In this document: positions 43,319-52,910 of the stretch, piece after piece
Layout of the letters: each line of letters starts with the position of its first letter
How positions within the stretch are numbered: position 1 is the first letter of the stretch
DNA from: an uncultured Clostridia bacterium
GTDB lineage: Bacteria > Bacillota > Clostridia > Christensenellales > Aristaeellaceae
Length of the DNA: 64,000 nucleotides
Reading direction: 5' to 3'
Assembly (NCBI GenBank): GCA_947565865.1
Contig: CANOHT010000004.1
Coordinates: 66,264-130,263 of the forward strand
Program-made: the position numbers and the translations under genes
Notes under the pieces: generated by a model
What the model was told of the DNA's origin: nothing
Databases searched by the model: none
Seen by the model: only the letters and a program-made list of their open reading frames with translations

Positions 43319-44443
43319 TCAATTCGCGCCGCCCTGTGTATAATAGGAAGCAGCAACCAGCCGCGCCAGCGCCGTCAATCGCTTTTCATGACGCTGGAAG
43401 AAGGTCTTCATGGCGCCGCACCAGCGGTATCGCCCCGTGTCGGCGTCCCGCTCCCGATAACAGCCGTTCCGGCACAGCGCGTACCAGGAGCAGGCACGGC
43501 ATTCCTCCGGCGTCGCCAGGGAGCGCTGTACAAAAGCTTCCGCCCGCGCTCCCCGCAGCATGGGCCGCAGCGGCGATTCCGTCAGCTTACCCAGGGCCCA
43601 TTCGTCCAGGGCGTAAAAATCGCAGGGATAGACCGTGCCGTCGCTTTCCACCACCATGGACAGGCTGCAACGCCCCGTCATGGCGCAGCTTTCCGGCCCG
43701 CGGCCGCACAGCATGTCCAGCAGGTTGTCGAAAAGGCGGATGCTGATGGGGTTGCCCGCCAGGAAAGCCCGTTCGTATCGCTCAAATGCCCGGTCAAGGA
43801 AGCCGCTGTACGCTTCCTCCGTCAGGCTGTATGTCCCCGCCGCGCCGTCCAGACCGTCCAGGCACGGAATGAACTGCAGGTAGCGGTGCTCCGCCAGGGC
43901 GTCCAGCACTTCATCGGCACGCAGGGCGGCCTCGTTCGTCAGCACGCAAAGGATGTTGTAGCTGACGCCCCTGGCCTTCAGCCGCCGAATGGTATCCATC
44001 ACCCGGCCGTAGGTGCCCTGGTGCTGCGCGTCCACGCGGCAGGCGTCGTGGGTGACGGCGCTTCCGTCCAGCGAAATGCCCAGCAAGAACCGGTGCCGGG
44101 CAAACAGGTCGATCAGCTCCTCCGACAGGGCCAGTCCGTTGGTCTGCACAATGTTCTGGATGACCAGCCCCCGGCTGTTGTACTGTTGCTGCAGCCGGAT
44201 CGCCTCCCGGTAGAATCCGGCCCCCGCCAAGGTAGGTTCACCCCCCTGAAACACAAAGGTGACCTGCTCATCCGCGAAAATCATCACCCGGCGGATCACG
44301 CATGCCAGGGTGGCAAAATCCATCGGCGGATGGCAGGGCGCGGCGCGGCGGGCGGCCTCGTCGGCATAGAAACAGTAGCCGCAGCGCATGTTGCAAAGAC
44401 TGGAAACAGGCTTGACCATTACGGTAATTGGCGGCACAGCCAT
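43319..44443 (-). CDS. Anaerobic sulfatase maturase (radical SAM/SPASM)
   Basis: 374 residues. The radical SAM cluster motif CNMRCGYC lies at about 17-24, followed by FVFQGGEPTLAG and VQTNGLAL, as in anSME enzymes. The C-terminal SPASM part has many cysteines: CAMTGRCSL, YPCDFYAL, CRACSWYALCRNGC and WCGAM, enough for two auxiliary 4Fe-4S clusters. It would convert the active-site Cys of the sulfatase at 50751 to formylglycine. ATG 44443 has AAGGAG upstream. It is divergent from the AraC-type regulator at 44664. Confidence 0.9.
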   Translation of the reverse strand: MAVPPITVMVKPVSSLCNMRCGYCFYADEAARRAAPCHPPMDFATLACVIRRVMIFADEQVTFVFQGGEPTLAGAGFYREAIRLQQQYNSRGLVIQNIVQTNGLALSEELIDLFARHRFLLGISLDGSAVTHDACRVDAQHQGTYGRVMDTIRRLKARGVSYNILCVLTNEAALRADEVLDALAEHRYLQFIPCLDGLDGAAGTYSLTEEAYSGFLDRAFERYERAFLAGNPISIRLFDNLLDMLCGRGPESCAMTGRCSLSMVVESDGTVYPCDFYALDEWALGKLTESPLRPMLRGARAEAFVQRSLATPEECRACSWYALCRNGCYRERDADTGRYRWCGAMKTFFQRHEKRLTALARLVAASYYTQGGAN

Positions 44444-44663
44444 CACGCTCCTTCCTGTGATTGTGTTCTGCGCGCGGCGGCCAAACCCTTCCGGCGCGCA
44501 AAAATCATGGTCCCTTTTCGCGCTCCAAGGCGGAATGCCGACGCGTATTCCGCCCTTCAGCCGCCGTGTAAGCGCCGGAAAGCGGACAAACAGCCCAAGA
44601 AGCCTTACCGTGCGTCCGCCAACCGAGGATGTGCCGGATAAATGAATGAGGGAGTTTTGCCCA

Positions 44664-46763
44664 ATGCACAAGAAGCTGCGTTCCACCAGCATCATGAGCC
44701 GTTACGCGATGCTGCTCTTTATGGTCATCGCTACGCTGGCCGCCATCCTATCCTACATCCTGCTGAACTTCGCGGCGGATCGTTTTGAGTCCTACGAGCT
44801 CCAAAACATGGAAGCCGGGATGCAGTCAGCTGCCGATGACCTGGAAAATCAGTATGAGGTGCTGACGGATATTGTTCACAAAATCCAGGTCACATCCTAC
44901 TATCAGCCCAATATCGTCCGTATGGACGCTTACCGGGATATTGAACTGCTGAAGGACTTTGTGTACTTCAAAAACTTTTCGCCCTTGCTGAACCGATATT
45001 TTCTCATTTATCCCGACCTTTATCCCCTCCCGCAGAAGGCCTTTACCTCCGACGGGCAAACCTCCTATTTTCCCTTTTATTGCCAGACATTCTTTGGCCT
45101 GAAGGCCGAGGAAAGCGCCAGCCTGTACCAGCACATTGTCAGCGCGAGGGAGCGTGAATGCCTGATCGTTGGGGAACACGCGCTGCTGATCTTTCCTATA
45201 CGCTTTCTGGAAGCGCAGCTGCCCGACAGCCGCGCCGTCATGACCTTTGTTATCCCCGTCAAGCAGGCGCTGGCGCGGATGCGCCAGATGGCGGCTAACC
45301 TGCCTGATCAGTTCGCGCTGACCATGGTCGGCATTGCGCTCAATCGCTTCCAGGACGGGCTGATCCAGCCACTGTCCCAGGTGGGCGGACTGTCCCCGGA
45401 GCAGGGCGGTCGGCTGATAACCGTACATGCCGCGGAGCGACTGCTTGATCTAACCGCCAGTGTACCCGATGACAAATGGGCGCTGCTGAATTCGGCCCTG
45501 CCCGGCTGGGTCTTTGCCGGCTTCGCGCTGTGCCTGGCGCTGGTGGCGGTCGTTTCCGTCCTGCTGACCCGGGTTATCGCCAAACCGCTTCGAAACCTGA
45601 TCAACCAGCACACCCCGCCAGGCGAGCGCTTCAAAAACGAGTTTGTTCAGCTGGAAGAACTGGTCAGCCGGATGGAACGGGAAAATGGCAACTCCATGCG
45701 TCAGCTGCGAAGCAGAACATTGCTGACCATGCTTCGAGGCTATTACAGCGAGGGGCTGATGAAGCGCTGGGGCTTCCTGCAGCTGGACTTCCACTGGCAT
45801 CGCTATTGTGTCCAGGTCATCGCGGCCGCCGAGCTGGAGGAGGACGAGGCACGCTCCCGCGTCGCGGCCATCGAGCGTCTCACGGACAGGCACGCCGGCT
45901 TCCTGGCCGTCCACATCCCGGAGGATCACGTCATCGCCGTCATCAACGGCTTCAGCACGGCGGAAGACGGCGAGGCTGGCCAACGGCAGCTTCAGCGGCT
46001 GGCGCAGGCTTGGGACGCCGTATGCAGCCCCGGCAAAGCCTACGATACCCCGCAGCGGCTGTCCATTTCCTACATGGAAGCCATGACAGCTCACCTGCGC
46101 ACCCTGAAATGGCAAAGCGAAAACCTGACGGATATGCATACCTTCGCCATCCAGCTGGTGACGGCGGCCGAACGCGGCGACGACGAGGGCATGCGGCAGC
46201 TGTGCGATCAGCTGACCCGGCAAATCCAGGATACCGAGGCATCCCGGACGCTCATCGCCAGCATCGCGGCCCGGCTGATGACGGAGCTTGGCGTCTTGGC
46301 TGGAGAGCGCCATGTGGTGCTTGACCGCCAGCGGGTCAGTATGCTGACGCTGCTGCCCAGCCTGCCTCTGCTGCTGAAGGATACCTGCGACCTGGTGCGT
46401 GACACCTTCTATCATGAGCCGGAGGAGCATCTGAGCCGTGCCGACGGCATCGCTCAGGCCATTGTCGAGTACGTCCAGGAGAACGCCTTCGACCCGGACT
46501 TTGACCTGAGCCGCATCGCGGATCAATTCGGCCTGAGCAACGACTACATCAGCATGATGATTAAAAAAGTGACCGGCACGGCCTTCATGGAGTACCTCAC
46601 CGAGCTGCGGCTGGATCAGGCGCGCCAGCTGCTGCGCGAACGCCCCGATCTGACCGTCAACGACGTGAGCCTGCAGGTGGGGTATCGCAAGGCCTCCAAC
46701 TTCATTCGCAAATTCAAGGAAAAATATGGATGCACTCCCGCACAGTATCGTCAGCCCGCCTGA
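44664..46763 (+). CDS. Membrane-bound AraC regulator with extracellular Cache-like sensor
   Basis: 699 residues. One helix at about 15-38 and a second at about 285-305 flank a roughly 245-residue extracellular sensor. A linker of coiled-coil type and a helical middle follow; the last about 100 residues are an AraC module, DFDLSRIADQFGLSNDYISM and NDVSLQVGYRKASNFIRKFK, ending CTPAQY. It has no kinase or receiver domain, so it is a one-component membrane regulator of the YesN/AraC-Cache kind. ATG 44664 is chosen because GAGGGAG lies nine bases before it. The transporter operon 170 bases downstream is the likely target. Confidence 0.88.
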   Translation: MHKKLRSTSIMSRYAMLLFMVIATLAAILSYILLNFAADRFESYELQNMEAGMQSAADDLENQYEVLTDIVHKIQVTSYYQPNIVRMDAYRDIELLKDFVYFKNFSPLLNRYFLIYPDLYPLPQKAFTSDGQTSYFPFYCQTFFGLKAEESASLYQHIVSARERECLIVGEHALLIFPIRFLEAQLPDSRAVMTFVIPVKQALARMRQMAANLPDQFALTMVGIALNRFQDGLIQPLSQVGGLSPEQGGRLITVHAAERLLDLTASVPDDKWALLNSALPGWVFAGFALCLALVAVVSVLLTRVIAKPLRNLINQHTPPGERFKNEFVQLEELVSRMERENGNSMRQLRSRTLLTMLRGYYSEGLMKRWGFLQLDFHWHRYCVQVIAAAELEEDEARSRVAAIERLTDRHAGFLAVHIPEDHVIAVINGFSTAEDGEAGQRQLQRLAQAWDAVCSPGKAYDTPQRLSISYMEAMTAHLRTLKWQSENLTDMHTFAIQLVTAAERGDDEGMRQLCDQLTRQIQDTEASRTLIASIAARLMTELGVLAGERHVVLDRQRVSMLTLLPSLPLLLKDTCDLVRDTFYHEPEEHLSRADGIAQAIVEYVQENAFDPDFDLSRIADQFGLSNDYISMMIKKVTGTAFMEYLTELRLDQARQLLRERPDLTVNDVSLQVGYRKASNFIRKFKEKYGCTPAQYRQPA

Positions 46764-46822
46764 TTCATGTTGTATTTGGTATGAAATCAGACAAACAGGC
46801 ATCTTTATCGAGTTTTCGGGTA

Positions 46823-46852
46823 TTGAAATTCATTGCATTTCATGACTATAAT
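46823..46852 (+). promoter_or_regulatory. Promoter of the LplB/LplC/LplA-type operon
   Basis: TTGAAA (46823-46828), 18 bases, TATAAT (46847-46852), start near 46859. Confidence 0.75.
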
Positions 46853-46865
46853 CAAACACGAAGCA

Positions 46866-46905
46866 ACGGACGCGGCGAGGCACAGCGCTTCACCGCGTCC
46901 GTTTT
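46866..46905 (+). terminator. Stem-loop at the 5' end of the transporter mRNA
   Basis: ACGGACGCGG (46866-46875) and CCGCGTCCGT (46893-46902) form a perfect 10-bp stem with TTT after it. It begins within about 7 bases of the predicted transcription start and ends 10 bases before the ribosome-binding site, so it could be a terminator/attenuator of the regulator transcript or a 5' stabiliser of the transporter mRNA. Confidence 0.55.
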
Positions 46906-46931
46906 CACACAGCAAAGGGGAGGTTGGCCGC

Positions 46932-47861
46932 ATGCAGCTTGGTCAAACAAATCGGACAAAACGAATACTCCTGAGGCGGCTGAAGGAAAGCTGGCAATGG
47001 TGGCTGCTGCTGCTGCCCGCGTTTGTTTATGTCTGCATCTTCGCCTACGGCCCGATGTACGGCCTGCAAATCGCCTTCCGCAACTACCGTCCTCGGCAGG
47101 GCATCACGGGTAGCGCGTGGGTGGGGCTGGAGCATTTCATCCGCTTTTTCAACTATCCCAACTTTTTGAAGATGCTCCGCAATACGCTGACCATCACCCT
47201 GTATTCCCTGGCGACCTTTCCCTGCGCCATCCTGTTCGCCCTGATGCTCAACGAGGTCTACCAGGTCAAGCTGAAAAAGTCCATGCAGATGATTACCTAC
47301 GCCCCTCACTTCATGTCGGAGGTAGTGGTCTGTTCCCTGGTATGGATGATGCTCGACCGGGCCAACGGCCCCATCAACAACCTGATCGCGGCCTTGGGCG
47401 GCGAACGGATCGCCTTCATGACCGATCCTGCCAGCTTCCCCAGCATTTATGTCTGGTCAGGCGTGTGGCAGAACCTGGGCTGGGATTCCATTCTCTACAT
47501 TTCCGCCCTGGCCTCCATCTCCCCGGAAATCGTGGAGGCCGCGAAGATCGACGGCGCCAACCGCCTGCAGATCATCCGCCACGTCAACATCCCCGGCATC
47601 CTGCCCACCATCGCCATTACCTTTATCATGCGTACCGGCGGCCTACTGTCCGTGGGACACACGAAGATCTTCCTTCTGCAAAACGACCTGAACCTGGATG
47701 CTTCCCAGGTGATCTCCACCTATGTGTACAACATCGGCCTGGTGGACGGCCAGTACAGCTATTCCACCGCCATCGGCCTGTTCAATAACCTGGCCAACAT
47801 CCTGGTGCTGCTGCTGGCCAACAAAATCGTCAAGAAAGCGACCGACACGGGTCTGTTTTGA
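46932..47861 (+). CDS. Carbohydrate ABC permease, LplB type
   Basis: 309 residues, six helices. Conserved segments are YGPMYGLQIAFRNYRPRQGI near the N-terminus and the EAA loop IVEAAKIDGANRLQIIRHVN (about 201-220), followed by LPTIAITFI and a C-terminal TDTGLF. This is the polysaccharide-type permease group (LplB/YteP). ATG 46932 follows GGGGAGG. AAAGGAGG of the next gene overlaps the stop codon, so the two are coupled. Confidence 0.93.
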   Translation: MQLGQTNRTKRILLRRLKESWQWWLLLLPAFVYVCIFAYGPMYGLQIAFRNYRPRQGITGSAWVGLEHFIRFFNYPNFLKMLRNTLTITLYSLATFPCAILFALMLNEVYQVKLKKSMQMITYAPHFMSEVVVCSLVWMMLDRANGPINNLIAALGGERIAFMTDPASFPSIYVWSGVWQNLGWDSILYISALASISPEIVEAAKIDGANRLQIIRHVNIPGILPTIAITFIMRTGGLLSVGHTKIFLLQNDLNLDASQVISTYVYNIGLVDGQYSYSTAIGLFNNLANILVLLLANKIVKKATDTGLF

Positions 47862-47878
47862 AAGGAGGCACCCGCGCT

Positions 47879-48808
47879 ATGACCAATCAGCTATCCACCC
47901 AGCCTGTGAAGCGGCGGCGTATCCGGGTTTCCCTCTTTGACGCGGTGAACACCCTGCTGCTGCTGCTGGTCACATTCATCTGCCTGTATCCCATCTACTA
48001 CGCCATCATCGCCTCCTTCTCGGATTACAACGCCGTCGCCACGGGACGGGTGGGGCTGCTCCCCGTTGGCTTCCAGCTGACGGCCTACCAGGCCGTGTTC
48101 GAGAACCGGCAGGTCTGGCAGGGGTATTGGAACACCATCCAGTACACGGTGGGCGGCACGGCCTTCAACCTGTTCCTGACCATCCCCGCCGCTTACGCCA
48201 TGAGCAAGAAGCGAATGCTGGGCCACGGTGTGCTGACCTGGTTCTTCCTGATTACCATGTACTTCGGCGGCGGCATGATCCCCACCTACCTGCTCAACAA
48301 GTCCCTGGGGCTGGTGAACAACCCGCTCATCATGATTATCTCCGGCGGCCTGAGCGTCTACAACATGATCGTCACCCGCACCTACTTTGAGAACAGCATC
48401 CCCGACAGCCTCTATGAGGCGGGCCGCATTGACGGCAGCAGCGAGATCGGGCTGTTCTTCAAGGTAGCCCTGCCCCTGTCGATGCCCATCATCGCGGTTA
48501 TGTGCCTGTACTATGCCGTGGGCCACTGGAACGGGTACTTTACCGCGCTGATTTACCTGACCAAAACCAAGTGGCAGCCCCTGGCGCTGGTGCTCCGCCG
48601 CATCCTCATCATGAATCAGGCCGCGCTGGACGACGCCATCGCCTCCACCGACCCCAACCTGCTGGCCAACGCCGTCACCCGCGCGAACCTGGTGGTCACC
48701 ATGAAGTACGCGCTGGTTATGGTTGCCAGCATCCCCATGCTGATCCTGTACCCCTTCATCCAGAAGTATTTCGTGAAGGGCGTTATGATCGGCTCCGTCA
48801 AAGGCTGA
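47879..48808 (+). CDS. Carbohydrate ABC permease, LplC type
   Basis: 309 residues with six helices. FDAVNTLLLLLVTFICLYPI at the N-terminus, MYFGGGMIPTYLL, and the EAA loop LYEAGRIDGSSEIGLFFKVA identify the LplC/YtcP group; the end is FVKGVMIGSVKG. ATG 47879 has AAAGGAGG eleven bases upstream. The solute-binding protein follows after 42 bases. Confidence 0.93.
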   Translation: MTNQLSTQPVKRRRIRVSLFDAVNTLLLLLVTFICLYPIYYAIIASFSDYNAVATGRVGLLPVGFQLTAYQAVFENRQVWQGYWNTIQYTVGGTAFNLFLTIPAAYAMSKKRMLGHGVLTWFFLITMYFGGGMIPTYLLNKSLGLVNNPLIMIISGGLSVYNMIVTRTYFENSIPDSLYEAGRIDGSSEIGLFFKVALPLSMPIIAVMCLYYAVGHWNGYFTALIYLTKTKWQPLALVLRRILIMNQAALDDAIASTDPNLLANAVTRANLVVTMKYALVMVASIPMLILYPFIQKYFVKGVMIGSVKG

Positions 48809-48850
48809 ATCGCCACCCGATGGCGTTCAAATCAACAAGGAGGGAAAACC

Positions 48851-50572
48851 ATGAAGAAACTGCTTGCCCTGGTACTGTCCCTGGCGATGCTCCTGACCTC
48901 TGCCGCCGCGCTGGCCGAGATTCCGGACTACGTCAACACCGACAGCATGTACCCCGCCGTCAAGGACGGCAAGGATGTGTCCATCAGCATCCTGACCACC
49001 CGCAATTCCACCGCCACCAACGACATTGAGGATGTCTGGTTCTTCCAGTGGCTGGCCGAGGCCATGGACGTCGAACTGGAGCTGGAGCAGACCCTGGAAA
49101 CCCAAGAACGCATCAGCCTGATGTTTGCCGCCGACGAGGTGCCCGACCTGGTGTGGGGCATCAGCCTGAGCAACAACGACGTGATGACTTACGGCGTGGA
49201 AGAAAAAATGCTGCTGGTTTGGAACGATCTGCTCACCCCTGAGCTGATGCCCAATGCCTGCAAGGCCATGGAGGAATACCCGGACGCCTTCATCGCCGCC
49301 ACGGCCCCCGACGGCAACATCTATGCCCTGCCCGAGATCACCGGCTCCCGCTATCATGCCAACACCGGTTCCTTCTCCGCGGCCATCCGCATGTACATTA
49401 ACGAGGAGTGGCTGAAGGCCTGCGGCCTGGAGAAGCCCGCCACCCTGGACGAGTTCCTGAACGTGCTGCGCACCTTCAAGGAAAAGGACCCCGCCGGACT
49501 GGGCGACCAGATGATCCCCCTGATCGGCAACCAGAACAAGGATAAGGAATTTGTCTGGAACGCCCTGGGCTTCTATGGCCGCAACACCAACCAGTGGGGC
49601 ACAGCCTGGGAGATCAAGAATAACGAGATCGTCCTGCCCTGCTACACCGAGGAAGCCCGCGAGTTCATCAAGTTCTACAAGACGCTCTACGACGAGGGCC
49701 TCATCTCCCCCGACTACTTCACCATGGATCAGACCACGGCTCGGGGCCTGATCGCCTCCAATGTGTGCGGCGTGTTCGGTGATTCCACCATCGCCTCCCT
49801 TGGCGACGCCTGGCCGGCCTGGGGCGCTCTGTCCCCCATGACCAGCGCCTATAACGACGTGGCCGTGGCCAGCATGAACAACACCTTCAACACCGGCATG
49901 TGCTATGCCTCCTCCAACACCAAGTATCCTGAAGTCGTGGCCCGCATTGTGGACTACATGTATTCCGCGGAAGGCTCGACCCTGTATTTCTACGGCCCCA
50001 TGAAGGGCGGCGACAAGCCCCTGTACAACGTGGACGGCTGGTTCTTCGACGAGAACGGCAAGATCACCACGGACAAGGTCGTGAACGGCGAGTACACCGA
50101 CATTTCCGAGTACACCTATCAGTTCATCAAGTCCTACTCCAGCGCTCCCGGCCGCTATGATCTGTACAACGAGGAAATCTACAGGATGGCCGGCCTGCCC
50201 TACAACGGCGACGTCCGCACCATCACCGACAAGCTGACCGGCGCCACCGTGCCTTCCACCGTGATGGACGTCATCGTGGATGACAACAACGACGGCCACT
50301 GGCGTACCATCCAGTCCGAGGCGCTGCTGGACTACCTGACCACCGTCCGCATTCCCGGCGTGTACCTGACCGCCGAGCAGAACCAGCGCGTGGCCGATCT
50401 GAGCACCGTCATCAACGACCATGTGACCGCCGAGACCGCCAAGTTCATCGTGGGCACCCGTCCCCTGGAAGAGCTGGACGCCTACTTCGCCGAGCTGAAG
50501 AACCTGGGCATTGAGGAGTATATCCAGATCTACCGCGACGCCTACGCTGGCTTCACCGCTTCCCTGAAGTAA
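48851..50572 (+). CDS. Extracellular solute-binding protein, LplA type
   Basis: 573 residues with a type I signal peptide (SAAALA) and no lipobox cysteine, the same oddity as the other binding proteins here. Its length and segments (VSISILTTRNSTATNDIEDV, ISLMFAADEVPDLVWG, NIYALPEITGSRYHANTG, MYINEEWLKACGLEKPATLD) match the large LplA class of oligosaccharide receptors. Third gene of the transporter operon and last before a strong terminator. Given the maturase upstream and sulfatase downstream, sulfated host or plant glycan fragments are plausible ligands. Confidence 0.92.
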   Translation: MKKLLALVLSLAMLLTSAAALAEIPDYVNTDSMYPAVKDGKDVSISILTTRNSTATNDIEDVWFFQWLAEAMDVELELEQTLETQERISLMFAADEVPDLVWGISLSNNDVMTYGVEEKMLLVWNDLLTPELMPNACKAMEEYPDAFIAATAPDGNIYALPEITGSRYHANTGSFSAAIRMYINEEWLKACGLEKPATLDEFLNVLRTFKEKDPAGLGDQMIPLIGNQNKDKEFVWNALGFYGRNTNQWGTAWEIKNNEIVLPCYTEEAREFIKFYKTLYDEGLISPDYFTMDQTTARGLIASNVCGVFGDSTIASLGDAWPAWGALSPMTSAYNDVAVASMNNTFNTGMCYASSNTKYPEVVARIVDYMYSAEGSTLYFYGPMKGGDKPLYNVDGWFFDENGKITTDKVVNGEYTDISEYTYQFIKSYSSAPGRYDLYNEEIYRMAGLPYNGDVRTITDKLTGATVPSTVMDVIVDDNNDGHWRTIQSEALLDYLTTVRIPGVYLTAEQNQRVADLSTVINDHVTAETAKFIVGTRPLEELDAYFAELKNLGIEEYIQIYRDAYAGFTASLK

Positions 50573-50586
50573 ATCATTCAAACGCA

Positions 50587-50620
50587 GGGGCAGGGAACAG
50601 GATTTCCCTGCCCCCTTTTT
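50587..50620 (+). terminator. Terminator after the LplA-type gene
   Basis: GGGGCAGGGAA (50587-50597) and TTCCCTGCCCC (50604-50614) pair perfectly, followed by C and five Ts. Confidence 0.92.
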
Positions 50621-50657
50621 CTTCGCTGTCATACGCAGCAAGCCAATTATTGTGCAG

Positions 50658-50690
50658 CCGTCAGGAAGCGCAGCGATCCCTGACGGTCGT
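50658..50690. repeat. Repeat family B, short copy 3
   Basis: CCGTCAGG (50658-50665) pairs with CCTGACGG (50679-50686) and ends CGGTCG, matching only the terminal hairpin of copies at 21.3 and 37.1 kb. It lies in the gap before the sulfatase. Confidence 0.5.
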
Positions 50691-50750
50691 TCCTAAAGGC
50701 TTGCAGGAGTCCGGGCACCGCACCACCCACGAAAAGCGAGGCGATACCGT

Positions 50751-52049
50751 ATGAACCTGCTCATGATCTTCACCGATCAGCAGCACAAGAAAGCCCTGGG
50801 CCGGGTTGATCCCCTTTATCAAACGCCCCATCTCAACGCCCTGGCGGACGACGGCGTGCTGTTCACCAATGCTTACAGCAACAATCCGCTGTGCGGCCCT
50901 TTCCGAGGATGCCTGATGACGGGGCTGATGACCAGCCACAACGGCCTGAAGGCCAACAACCTGCCGCTTCCCGATGGCGTACCCACCCTGGCCGGGCAGC
51001 TGCGGGCTCAGGGCTGGCAGACTGGCTTCGTGGGCAAATGGCACCTGGGCGGGAAAGGCAACGACCCCATTCCCCAGGCCATCCGCGGCGGCTTCGAGCG
51101 CTTCAATGGCTACCAGATGTACAACGGCTTCGACCCCGCCGAACCCTACCGCAATCAGGTGATCTTCTATGACGAGGACAACGCTCCCCATCGCTATCAG
51201 GAGCATCGCACCGAAGTCACCACCCGCCTGGCCCTGGACATGCTGGACACCATGGCCGGGGACAGCAGGCCCTTCTGCATGGTGGTGGGCTATCAGGCGC
51301 CGCATTATCCCGAGCAGCCCTCCCCGGCATACGAAGCCCTTTACCAGGACATCTCCTTCCCGGTGGATGACGAAGCCGCGGCGGTGGAGCCGTACACCCC
51401 CACCTTCAATCCGCGAAGCCCCGAGGATCGCGCCCTGTGCCCGGACTTCCGGCGCTACGGCGGCCGAATGGCGGAATACAAGCGCCTGTACGCCGCCATG
51501 GTCTCCCAGGTAGATCATGGCGTGGGCTGCATCCTGCAGGCGCTGAAGACGCGTGGGCTGTACGACGACACCATGATCGTCTTCACCTCCGATCACGGCG
51601 ATATGCAGGGCAGCCACGGCCTGACCAACAAGGGCGTCCCTTACGAATTGTCCGCCGGGATCCCGCTGATTGTCCGTTACCCCGGCGGAAGGCGGAACTG
51701 CCGCAGTCCGCTGCTGGTCTCCGGCATCGACATCTTCGCCACCGCCATGGAGCTGGCCGGAGCGGGTAACACCGGCGATGGCCACAGCTTCCTGGCCTAT
51801 GTCCAGGGGCGCTGCGACACCCCCGTCAATGACTTCATCATCAGCGAATCCCTCATCGGCCAGCAGCCCTGGCGGATGATCCGCACCGGCCCCTATAAGC
51901 TGGTGGTTTCCTATCCCGATCATCAGCCGCTGATGCTCTTTCAGCTGGAAAACGACCCCGACGAACGCCGCAACCTGCTGGCAGAAGGCTTGGCCGACCC
52001 CGCGCTGGTTGTCCGGCTGACGGCGAGGCTGCAAGAGGCGGTCGGATGA
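50751..52049 (+). CDS. Sulfatase (Cys-type, formylglycine-dependent)
   Basis: 432-residue arylsulfatase-like enzyme without signal peptide, so cytoplasmic. Metal-binding TDQQ near residue 8 and TSDHGDMQGSHGL in the C-terminal half are present, as is KWHLGG. The modified residue is Cys48 in LCGPFRGCLMTG, matching the C-X-P-X-R maturation motif, so it depends on a maturase such as that at 43319. It lies after the LplA-type operon terminator and probably removes sulfate from imported oligosaccharides. The upstream ribosome-binding site (GAGGCGAT) is weak. Sugar position not predictable. Confidence 0.9.
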   Translation: MNLLMIFTDQQHKKALGRVDPLYQTPHLNALADDGVLFTNAYSNNPLCGPFRGCLMTGLMTSHNGLKANNLPLPDGVPTLAGQLRAQGWQTGFVGKWHLGGKGNDPIPQAIRGGFERFNGYQMYNGFDPAEPYRNQVIFYDEDNAPHRYQEHRTEVTTRLALDMLDTMAGDSRPFCMVVGYQAPHYPEQPSPAYEALYQDISFPVDDEAAAVEPYTPTFNPRSPEDRALCPDFRRYGGRMAEYKRLYAAMVSQVDHGVGCILQALKTRGLYDDTMIVFTSDHGDMQGSHGLTNKGVPYELSAGIPLIVRYPGGRRNCRSPLLVSGIDIFATAMELAGAGNTGDGHSFLAYVQGRCDTPVNDFIISESLIGQQPWRMIRTGPYKLVVSYPDHQPLMLFQLENDPDERRNLLAEGLADPALVVRLTARLQEAVG

Positions 52050-52086
52050 CGCTCAGGATGTTTATAGTTTTCTCCATAAAGAAGAT

Positions 52087-52800
52087 TTGCCTTGGCAGGG
52101 CGGCGGAGCTTGTTTATCCCTACTTTCTCCGAGGAGAAAGTACAATCAAACCTGCTTCTCTGCCCTGCCAAGGGTGCAACTGTTCCCTCCAGAACAGACA
52201 GCCACCGCCCTGCCGAGGGTACCCCCTCCCACACCCCCAACGGTTCCAGTCCCATATGCAACCAGCTCTACCGAACCAGACCAGACGAAATACTTGTCGC
52301 TGAAGCACACTTGCCGTCTCCAATGGAGTTAGAACACCGCCCCCGCGAGGCGCAATTAGCTGGTAACCGATAATAGCCACGCACTCCACGCTATGCCACG
52401 GGGGGTTTGGGGGCGGCTACGGTGCTTGTTCAATTTAGCCGCCCCCAATCCTCTTTGGTACTTTCTCCGAGGAGAAAGTACAACCAACCATGCTCCGCTG
52501 CCCTGCCAAGGGCAAACCCTCCCACACCCCCAACGGTTCCAGTCCCATGTGCAACCAGGTCTACCGAACCAGGCCAGACGAAATACTTGTCGCTGAAGCA
52601 CACTTGCCGTCTCCAATGGAGTTAGAACACCGCCCCCGCGAGGCGGTATTAGCTGGTAGCTGTTTATGGCTCCGCTCAACATGCAATGCCACGGGGGGTT
52701 TGGGGCAGCTACGGTGCTTGTTCAATTTAGCCGCCCCCCAATCCTCTTTGGTACTTTCTCCCCGGAGAAAGTACAACCAAACAAGTTCCGCTGCCCTGCC
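52087..52800. repeat. Repeat family A: two tandem units with three palindromes
   Basis: Palindromes TACTTTCTCC-NN-GGAGAAAGTA lie at 52121-52142, 52459-52480 and 52752-52773. The two units between them share a 125-bp core (52228-52352 and 52521-52645) with three differences. Each unit has a second hairpin before the palindrome: GGGGGCGGCTA 52409-52419 with TAGCCGCCCCC 52436-52446. The first palindrome is flanked on its left by an inverted copy of the tail that follows each palindrome (GCCCTGCCAAGG). The rest of the gap to 52910 shows no gene. The repeat lies between the sulfatase and the GH31 gene. Confidence 0.85.
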
Positions 52801-52910
52801 AAGGGCGCAAAGTTGCTACTCCGCCGCCAGGCTTCGCGCTGCGGCGTGACCAAAGTGCTCTCCAATCGCTCTTTGGAAACCTTCAGGGCTCATCCCGTCC
52901 AAAGATAAAT

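Noticed and set aside
48827..50641. 604-codon minus-strand frame opposite the LplA-type gene
   Set aside because: Low-complexity Gly/Val/His composition and no ribosome-binding site; shadow of the binding protein.
52087..52800. CRISPR array at the tandem repeat
   Set aside because: Repeats are about 300 bp with only two units and no unique short spacers; no cas genes in the window.
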